From contig JAWCLZ010000021.1 of NCBI GenBank assembly GCA_038850275.1, forward strand, positions 1 to 20,618: a DNA stretch of 20,618 nt. The letters run 5' to 3'. The notes beneath the pieces are model-generated. The model ran no database searches and had not been told where the DNA came from. It saw nothing but the letters and a program-made list of their open reading frames with translations. Source of the stretch: JAWCLZ01 sp038850275. Lineage in GTDB: Archaea; Halobacteriota; JAWCLZ01. Shown one piece after another: positions 15,202 to 20,618 of the stretch (the stretch's first letter is position 1; each line of letters begins with the position of its first letter). The translations under genes were made by a program, and so were the position numbers.

Positions 15202-16554
15202 ATGATAGAGCTGAGCTACCACAGGGGCACTATTTTAATTAAGGGAAATATTAGATTGCCCTATGCCACTTGGGACATGCGCGTGAATTGCTATAGAGCG
15301 CAGGCAATGTACTATCGAGAGATAGTGGAATATTTAAATCGCTCAAAAATTGAGTATATAGACAAAGTACTTGATTTAATACCATGTGAAAACCTGAGAG
15401 CTCGATTTCAGCTTCGTGATTATCAAGAAAGAGCTCTAAATGCTTGGCTGAGTGCTGGTAAAAGAGGTACAATTGTACTTCCAACTGGAGCTGGTAAAAC
15501 GCATATAGCTATTAAAGCAATTTCTATAATTAATCAGCCGGCTTTGGTTGTAGTGCCCACTCTTGATCTTTTAGAGCAATGGCGAGTGCTTTTAAATAGA
15601 GAGCTTGGCATTGAAGCTGGAACATATGGTGGGGGGAAGCATGTTCTAAGAGCAGTTACTATTTCAACCTATGACACTGCTTATATCAGAGCTGAAGAAC
15701 TTGGTAATAAATTCACGCTTTTAATATTCGATGAAGTGCATCACTTACCAACTCCTAGTTATATGCAGATAGCTGAGTTATCTGCAGCACCATATAGACT
15801 GGGTTTAACAGCAACTTATGAGAGAGAAGATGGCTTGCATTTAGAGCTTGCGAGATTAGTAGGTTGCAAGGTTTTTGAAGTTAATATCAAACAATTAACT
15901 GGAAGATATTTAGCTGAATATGAGGTTAAAACCATCCGCACCGAGCTAACGGCTGAGGAGAAGAAAGCATATAGCGAGGCATATAAGATTTTTTTAAATT
16001 ATCTTCAGATTAGCAATATCCCTTTGAAAACACCTAGTGATTTCCAGCGCTTTATCATGCGAACTGGTCGAGACCCCAGAGCTCGAGAGGCTCTCTTGGC
16101 TAGGCAGAGAGCTAGGCAGATAGCCTTGAACTCAGCCTCGAAGTTAAATGCTTTAAAGCAAATACTGGAGAATCACCATTGTGATAGAATTTTAATTTTC
16201 ACAGAGCACAATGAACTCGTGCATAGAATTTCCAAGGAATTTTTGATCCCAGTGATAACCCATAGGACCTCTAAGAGCGAGAGAGCAGAGATCCTTGAGA
16301 GTTTCAGAGTTGGCAAATATAGAGTAATTGCTAGCTCAAAAGTACTTGATGAAGGCATCGACGTGCCTGAAGCAAATATTGGCGTTATTTTAAGCGGTAG
16401 TGGCAGCACTAGAGAATTCAGACAGCGCTTGGGTAGATTGCTGAGGATGCGCGAGGGAAAGCGGGCTATATTATATGAAATAGTTTCAAAGCAAACCTCT
16501 GAGGTAGGGATTTCTAGGAGGAGGAAAAAGAGGATTACATATGCTCCCAGTTGA
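15202..16554 (+). CDS. xpb: XPB/Rad25-family DNA helicase
   Basis: This is an SF2 helicase of about 450 residues, related to the eukaryotic TFIIH subunit XPB, that opens DNA using ATP. Counting from the longer frame starting at 15148, motifs are RLRDYQERALNAW-type Q region (near 89), Walker A PTGAGKT (112-118), DEVHH (195-199), LTATYERED (220-228, including the XPB RED motif), and in the second RecA domain VLDEGIDVPEA and motif VI FRQRLGRLLRM. An N-terminal damage-recognition-like domain starts with LSYHRGTILIKG, so the ATG at 15202 fits the family; TTG at 15148 would add 18 residues of low similarity. The stop overlaps the Bax1 gene by 14 bases, linking production of the two partners. Confidence 0.93.
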   Translation: MIELSYHRGTILIKGNIRLPYATWDMRVNCYRAQAMYYREIVEYLNRSKIEYIDKVLDLIPCENLRARFQLRDYQERALNAWLSAGKRGTIVLPTGAGKTHIAIKAISIINQPALVVVPTLDLLEQWRVLLNRELGIEAGTYGGGKHVLRAVTISTYDTAYIRAEELGNKFTLLIFDEVHHLPTPSYMQIAELSAAPYRLGLTATYEREDGLHLELARLVGCKVFEVNIKQLTGRYLAEYEVKTIRTELTAEEKKAYSEAYKIFLNYLQISNIPLKTPSDFQRFIMRTGRDPRAREALLARQRARQIALNSASKLNALKQILENHHCDRILIFTEHNELVHRISKEFLIPVITHRTSKSERAEILESFRVGKYRVIASSKVLDEGIDVPEANIGVILSGSGSTREFRQRLGRLLRMREGKRAILYEIVSKQTSEVGISRRRKKRITYAPS

Positions 16555-18079
16555 GCTCCTTAGATTTAAGGTGAAAAAGGGAAGGATTTACTTGAAATTC
16601 GCTGCGCTAGATAGAGAGAATCTAGAGATTGCGCAAAATCTCATCGAGGTCTACGCAGCGCAGGTGAACAAAAGGAAAGGTGAACTCCTAGAGTTACTAA
16701 TGGAATTTGAAAAGTATTATGACTATCGCTTTATCCGGGGATTATCTGCTTTATTAGAAAGAAGATGTAGCTTTGAAATATGCAGCTCGATTGATCCCTT
16801 GATCGCGAGGAAAGAGGTATTTGAAGAAGCAAATAAATTCGCTCCAATTACTGAGCAGTGGAAGCGCGATAGAGTTCTACAGCTCGCAGCTTCCAAGCTC
16901 AATATCACTAAGGATGACCTTGAGAAATCCCTCTTCGCGGATCTCGATGAAGAATTGATTTTGAAAAACTTCACTCCACCACCTCCAGTGGAATTGCTCA
17001 AGTGGTATAATCTCTCATTGGTTCAAACATTGCTCCTCAAAGCAGCCTCACTGGAATTTGAAGTGAGCTATAACTATGGCTTGATCATTAGAAAACTTAA
17101 AAATCTTGGATTAATGTATTTCGCTGAGAAAAGAAACGGTCGCCTTTGGATTACTGTTGAGGGTGCGCTAGCTCTTTTTAAGCTTACCGAGAGATATGGC
17201 ACTTCGCTTGCTAGGCTCATCCCAGTGATATTGGGAGCAGGGGAGTGGCGAGTGAGAGCTAGTATTGTAATTAGACATGGAGAAGTACCTAAAATCTATG
17301 AATTCCAATTGGATCATAGTTCTAGGGATTTACTAGCGCATTTTGAATTTGGAGAGCGGGATGTCTTTGATAGTGCTGTTGAGAGAAACTTTGCTCATAG
17401 ATTCAATGCATTGAAAACAGGCTGGACTTTGAAAAGAGAGCCTGAGCCTTTGATCTCAGGCACATCTATCTTTATCCCTGATTTTTCTCTGGAGAAAAAT
17501 GGAATGCAGCTTTACCTTGAAATTATAGGTTTCTATACTGAGGAATATCTCAAGAGGAAGCTTCTAAAACTCAAGCAGCTGAAAAATGAGAATTTCATAA
17601 TCTGCGTGGATAAAAACTTGGCTTGCTCAAATTTAGAGGAAATTCCCGGGAAGTTAATTTTCTTTGAAAAAGAAATACCCTTGAAGCCAGTGCTTGATTT
17701 TCTAAAAAGAGTTGAGGAGGAGAAAATAAAGAGTGAAATGGTGAAGTTAAAAACCGTAAACTTAGAAGAAGATATCATAAGCATAGTGAAACTCGCGGAA
17801 AAATATGGCACGAGTGCTGAGGCAATTAAGAGAATTGCTATGAATGCAAAAGGCTATTTGCTAATTGGGAATCAATTGATCAGCGAGAGAGCAATTGAGA
17901 AACTAAGGAACAAGGTGCTTGAATTATTTCCCAACCCAAGTTTAAAGCAAGTTGCAGATCAGCTTTATAGTGAGGGAATCATGCACCCTGAGTTATTGCT
18001 CGATGCTTTAGGATTCGAGGTAAAATGGAATGGAATTGATATGGAAAAGGCAATAGTGATATTAAGGGAGAGAAATTAA
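16541..18079 (+). CDS. bax1: Bax1 nuclease (DUF790), partner of archaeal XPB
   Basis: This 512-residue protein belongs to DUF790/Bax1, a family known to bind archaeal XPB and to form with it a helicase-nuclease complex acting on branched or bubble DNA. It starts MLPVELLRFKVKKGRIYLKF, has PPPPVELLKWYNLSLVQTLL in the middle, and then a PD-(D/E)XK-type nuclease core: IFIPDFSL (D314) followed by LYLEIIGFY (E327) and EYLKRKLLKL. The catalytic residues appear intact. A Shine-Dalgarno-like AGGAGGAGG lies about 17 bases before the ATG, inside xpb. The C-terminal 120 residues are charged and helical. Confidence 0.93.
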   Translation: MLPVELLRFKVKKGRIYLKFAALDRENLEIAQNLIEVYAAQVNKRKGELLELLMEFEKYYDYRFIRGLSALLERRCSFEICSSIDPLIARKEVFEEANKFAPITEQWKRDRVLQLAASKLNITKDDLEKSLFADLDEELILKNFTPPPPVELLKWYNLSLVQTLLLKAASLEFEVSYNYGLIIRKLKNLGLMYFAEKRNGRLWITVEGALALFKLTERYGTSLARLIPVILGAGEWRVRASIVIRHGEVPKIYEFQLDHSSRDLLAHFEFGERDVFDSAVERNFAHRFNALKTGWTLKREPEPLISGTSIFIPDFSLEKNGMQLYLEIIGFYTEEYLKRKLLKLKQLKNENFIICVDKNLACSNLEEIPGKLIFFEKEIPLKPVLDFLKRVEEEKIKSEMVKLKTVNLEEDIISIVKLAEKYGTSAEAIKRIAMNAKGYLLIGNQLISERAIEKLRNKVLELFPNPSLKQVADQLYSEGIMHPELLLDALGFEVKWNGIDMEKAIVILRERN

Positions 18080-18092
18080 TAAGAGGGATAGC

Positions 18093-18848
18093 TTGACTAA
18101 AACAATTGGATTCGCTGGGAAGGGAGGCGTGGGAAAGACCTCCATAGCTGCTTTATTCCTTAAATATCTACTTGAGAAGTTGCCTAGAAAGCGATTGCTC
18201 GTAATAGATTCGGATCCTAATGAATGCTTGCCTCAAGCTATAGGTGCCAAGAGCTACAGGCGTCTTTCAGATGTAGTTGCACGCCATAAGGGTTCAAGTG
18301 TTAATCTCGAGCAATTCAATCAAGAGTTCGCCACACTCTTGCTTGAGAGCGAGCAATCTGGATATGACTTCTTAGTTATGGGAAGGGGGGAAGGCGAGGG
18401 ATGTTATTGTTTGATAAATAACTTCTTGAAGAATGTCTATGAGAGAAATATAAAACTCGCTAGAGATCCCTATGATTACATACTCCTAGACTGCGAAGCA
18501 GGGCTTGAGCATATCGCTAGACGGACCTCCGCTGGTATAGATGATTTAATAATAGTCACTGATTCCTCCAAGATGGGAATTGATACTATTTCAAATATCA
18601 AAAGAGTTTCAATTGAAGCTCGCTCTGGAGTTAGAAATTTCTATGTAATTGCAAATAAAACCAGTGAAGAACTAGCGGGGAAAATAAGGGAAAAAGCTAT
18701 GAAACTTGGAATGCATTACCTAGGAAACATTCCATATGATCCACTCCTAGAGCAATTCAATGTAGAGGGTAAAAGTTTGCTTGAACTGCCTCAAGATTCG
18801 ATTGCATATAAAAAGATAGAGGAAATTGCTAAAAAGATTATTGATTAA
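18093..18848 (+). CDS. cooC: CooC-type P-loop ATPase (nickel insertion for carbon monoxide dehydrogenase)
   Basis: This 251-residue MinD/SIMIBI-class ATPase has the deviant Walker A GKGGVGKTS (10-18), LLVIDSDPN (35-43), the CooC cysteine pair GEGCYC (C104 and C106), expected to bind nickel or zinc at the dimer interface, and DCEAGLEHIARRT, a CooC hallmark. In known systems CooC supplies nickel to the C-cluster of CODH or CODH/acetyl-CoA synthase; no such enzyme is encoded in the window. The start is TTG at 18093 with GAGGGA four bases upstream. It begins 13 bases after bax1, so it is probably transcribed with xpb-bax1, an unexpected functional pairing. Confidence 0.87.
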   Translation: MTKTIGFAGKGGVGKTSIAALFLKYLLEKLPRKRLLVIDSDPNECLPQAIGAKSYRRLSDVVARHKGSSVNLEQFNQEFATLLLESEQSGYDFLVMGRGEGEGCYCLINNFLKNVYERNIKLARDPYDYILLDCEAGLEHIARRTSAGIDDLIIVTDSSKMGIDTISNIKRVSIEARSGVRNFYVIANKTSEELAGKIREKAMKLGMHYLGNIPYDPLLEQFNVEGKSLLELPQDSIAYKKIEEIAKKIID

Positions 18849-18861
18849 AAATAAATGAAAA

Positions 18862-19179
18862 GCCGGCGAGCACGCTCTCGGTCGCCACTCTACTGCTCTC
18901 TAATTATCCAGCAATTCTTCTCCACTCCGCTACCTCGCGAGCGCTGGTTGCCCACGGTAGGCTCGCTCCCTTCCGGGCCTCAGCCGGTGCCCGTAGTTAA
19001 GCACTGGAAACCTGCCCTCCAGCAAGCCTCCAATGCAGCGCCAGCCCCGCAAGACGGAGCTTCGTAGTTGAATAGCTGGGTTAGAGGGCAGATCAAATGT
19101 CTTCCTCGAGCTTCGCCCCTCGCATATCGACGATTTCGAGTAACAGGTGACGCCGATTCACCCAGGCTAGCCCGCCGGC
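18862..19179 (-). ncRNA. ffs: Signal recognition particle 7S RNA, archaeal type
   Basis: This 318-base RNA is the scaffold of the signal recognition particle, which targets nascent membrane and secreted proteins. The 5' end GCCGGCGGGC pairs with the 3' end GCTCGCCGGC, forming helix 1 as in archaea. The Alu-domain motif UGUUA (UGUNR) is at 19141-19145, followed by loop sequences. The S domain has the helix 8 hallmark AGGCCCGGAAGGGAGCGAGCC (near 18960-18981), with the GGAA tetraloop and the asymmetric SRP54-binding loop. Length and helix order match archaeal SRP RNA. It is much more GC-rich than its surroundings and lies tail to tail with cooC, 13 bases apart. The T-rich stretch downstream of its 3' end may end transcription. 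Confidence 0.97.
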
Positions 19180-19205
19180 AATATATTGATTATCCTTGCT
19201 TTGCT

Positions 19206-19215
19206 TAATATTTTT
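19206..19215 (-). promoter_or_regulatory. TATA-like box for SRP RNA
   Basis: On the minus strand AAAAATATTA lies 27-36 bases before the first base of the SRP RNA, the expected position for an archaeal TATA element, with a GGTTAG sequence before it in the BRE position. Confidence 0.5.
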
Positions 19216-19257
19216 CTAACCTTCAATTTCAAGTTCAAATGGTTTCAAATGGAAAAA

Positions 19258-19265
19258 TTATATAT
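19258..19265 (+). promoter_or_regulatory. TATA-like box ahead of a 27-residue hydrophobic ORF
   Basis: TTATATAT preceded by GGAAAAA lies 22-29 bases before the ATG at 19287, a leaderless spacing. It diverges from the SRP RNA promoter about 45 bases away. Confidence 0.35.
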
Positions 19266-19286
19266 TATGTAGTGAGAGCATTGATT

Positions 19287-19370
19287 ATGAACGCTTCAAT
19301 AGCGCTCCTCGCTATTCTGGCTATTCTACTTCTTCTAGTTAGTTTTTTTGGTTTACTATTCAACTTATAA
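19287..19370 (+). CDS. 27-residue hydrophobic peptide, or the signal segment of the decayed gene that follows
   Basis: The ORF reads MNASIALLAILAILLLL and ends in FNL, a single hydrophobic segment with few charges. It could be a tiny membrane peptide with a leaderless transcript. It could equally be the surviving signal peptide or first membrane segment of the pseudogene downstream, now cut off by a stop codon. The second reading is supported by its direction and proximity. Not recognised as a known small-protein family. Confidence 0.3.
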   Translation: MNASIALLAILAILLLLVSFFGLLFNL

Positions 19371-19420
19371 TCGCTTCCAGAGCTTGAAGAATGCGCGGAT
19401 GCAACGCTTGCTCAAGTCAG

Positions 19421-20384
19421 AGTGGCGATGAAGAAGCGGCTTATCTAGTAGTGTCGAGTTATACTTGAATGGCACGCTAGAAGAAACCTTTGTTAATATA
19501 GTTAAAGAAGCCGGTAAATATAGAATGCTCTATAGAAGCTGGGAATCACCTTTATCCAGCGATGAAAAACTAAGCTTCGCCTATATAGAGCTCCTCAATA
19601 TTTCTCCACCACTGGGAGCAGTGCCTTATGTTAAGGACTATAAAGGTGTAATAAGGGCTTTATCTCTATATGAGGAGCCTCTATATCTATAGTATTGATT
19701 CCTTAATCGAGAGCAATGAGGCTGGGGTTTATAGAGCGGAAAAATTTGAAGTTGGGAAAGTATGAGGTTAAGTATGCTTTTAAACTCCACCCACCTCTAG
19801 AGCCGACGAGGAATACTGTCACTTGAATTTGAAGCTCGCGAGCATACACTTAAGGGGTTTTTGATGCATTGGAGTTGAGCAAGAATCAAAGAGCGGGATT
19901 CAGCCTTAAGGGGAAGCTCTGAGATGAGCGCGGTTAAATAGCATCAATAGGAGCTTGAGCAATTACTCGATGCAGGTATTTTTCCACAGTTGAATTCCGC
20001 TTTATTGATTTCCATATTTTTAGTGCTACAATGCATTCATTATTCACTTCCTCAGCCCTTTTTGGAAAATGAGGGGGAGGGGAGATTATAGGAAAAACTT
20101 GAGTGGGATGCCTTCGCGAATTTCTTGAAAGATTTTGCTTCAATTAAAAAGTATGCTCCAAGGGATATAGCGATATGGCAAGAGTGGCTTGTCTATGGAA
20201 CAGCGCTTGGCGTAGGCAATGTAGTAGTAAAGGCCATGAAAGTGCTGAATATTTATACTCCCGAACTTCACGCAGTGGAAAAGCGGAATTTAGTGGAGGG
20301 GCTTTGGCGGGGGAGGGATTCGGCGGAGGAGGCGGTGGAGCGAGGGAGGGTGACGATGTGATATTCAGGGTAGTGAGAAGTTAG
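19421..20384 (+). pseudogene. Decayed DUF2207-like membrane protein gene, several frameshifts
   Basis: Protein-like pieces follow in order but in changing frames: SGDEEAAYLVVSSY (from 19421), then TLEETFVNIVKEAGKYR to PLYL (19465-19692), then KYEVKYAFKLHPPLE (about 19757-19802), then ADEEYCHLNLKLASIHL (about 19803-19853), a hydrophobic piece near 19985-20060, and finally LEWDAFANFLKDFASIKK with IAIWQEWLVYGTALGVGN (about 20098-20220). A glycine-rich end GEGFGGGGGGAREGDD appears in yet another frame near 20313. This order, above all the HPPLE/HLNLKLA block, the W-xxL-VYGTALGV block and the Gly-rich tail, is what I expect of the DUF2207 predicted membrane proteins. Stops and shifts occur in every frame and the total is shorter than an intact family member, so the gene is dead. 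Function of the family is unknown. Confidence 0.65.
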
Positions 20385-20401
20385 AGGAATTAGTGGCGAG
20401 A

Positions 20402-20618
20402 TTACCAAGGTGCTTTTCCAGTTTCTTGAATTACTCTATTGTATTCTAATGCAAGATGATATGCATCTTGGATCTGCCATCCCCAAATTATTAGATCAAT
20501 TATACTGGAGGCATAAATAGTTGTGGCTATATGGCGATAGCTTTCAGTGGTAAGACTTAATGCATATTGGAATCTAACAATTGCAAGTAAGAATATTATA
20601 ATACCTATTATGAGTATT
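20402..20618 (-). CDS. C-terminal fragment of an unknown membrane protein, cut by the window edge
   Basis: The minus strand is open from the right edge to a TAA at 20402-20404. The 71 residues visible begin with a hydrophobic segment (ILIIGIIIFLLAIVRFQYAL), have a second partly hydrophobic segment (TTIYASSIIDLIIWGWQI), and end GKAPW. It looks like the end of a membrane protein with at least two spans. Coding use resembles neighbouring genes. I do not recognise a family. It is convergent with the DUF2207-like pseudogene, 17 bases apart. Confidence 0.55.
   Translation of the reverse strand, partial: ILIIGIIIFLLAIVRFQYALSLTTESYRHIATTIYASSIIDLIIWGWQIQDAYHLALEYNRVIQETGKAPW

Noticed and set aside
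18855..19067. 70-residue plus-strand ORF
   Set aside because: It lies inside the SRP RNA on the opposite strand; the proline- and arginine-rich translation merely reflects GC-rich RNA sequence.
19934..20143. 69-residue minus-strand ORF
   Set aside because: It is antisense to readable pieces of the decayed plus-strand gene and shows no domain or start signal of its own.
1..20618. CRISPR arrays, insertion sequences or prophage genes
   Set aside because: No regularly spaced repeats, transposase or integrase frames, or terminal inverted repeats were seen; the only clear tandem repeat is the two-copy 18-bp duplication at 10523-10558.

Overview
The window is chromosomal DNA from an archaeon. The evidence is an archaeal-type SRP 7S RNA with its closing helix 1, TATA boxes about 25-35 bases ahead of start codons (several transcripts look leaderless), an XPB helicase with its partner Bax1, an archaeal-style topoisomerase I and a GatCAB amidotransferase. 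Protein-coding DNA is AT-rich, while the SRP RNA is strikingly GC-rich, which usually points to a thermophile. I cannot assign a phylum. A CooC-type nickel ATPase hints at a carbon monoxide dehydrogenase elsewhere in the genome.

Layout from left to right. (1) 1-2666: the N-terminus of an unknown protein (-), a DUF112/TctA-type permease (-) that lacks its C-terminal part, and a divergent ArsB/NhaD-type ion transporter (+). (2) 2686-9148 (-): a tight chain of five overlapping or abutting genes, transcribed asnB-like, gatC, gatA, gatB, topA. (3) 9149-9607: intergenic DNA with a small cysteine-rich gene interrupted by a one-base shift in a run of seven A, and a probable unrecognised structured RNA (+) with its own promoter. 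(4) 9608-15113 (-): a complete oligopeptide/dipeptide ABC importer, transcribed SBP, permease, permease, ATPase, ATPase, with an exact 18-bp tandem duplication at the junction of the two ATPase genes. (5) 15202-18848 (+): XPB helicase, Bax1 nuclease and CooC-like ATPase. (6) 18862-19179 (-): SRP RNA, tail to tail with the CooC gene. (7) 19180-20618: a 27-residue hydrophobic ORF, a decayed DUF2207-like membrane-protein pseudogene broken by several frameshifts, and the C-terminus of an unknown membrane protein entering from the right edge (-).

How the genes may work together. GatCAB converts Asp-tRNA(Asn) to Asn-tRNA(Asn) (and/or Glu-tRNA(Gln) to Gln-tRNA(Gln)) and is co-transcribed with a compact asparagine-synthase-like amidotransferase, so glutamine-dependent amidation is concentrated in one operon. 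The Opp/Dpp cluster imports peptides. XPB-Bax1 is a helicase-nuclease pair for DNA processing. No CRISPR array, intact insertion sequence or tRNA gene was found. The best candidate for something undescribed is the roughly 90-nt RNA at about 9468-9560.
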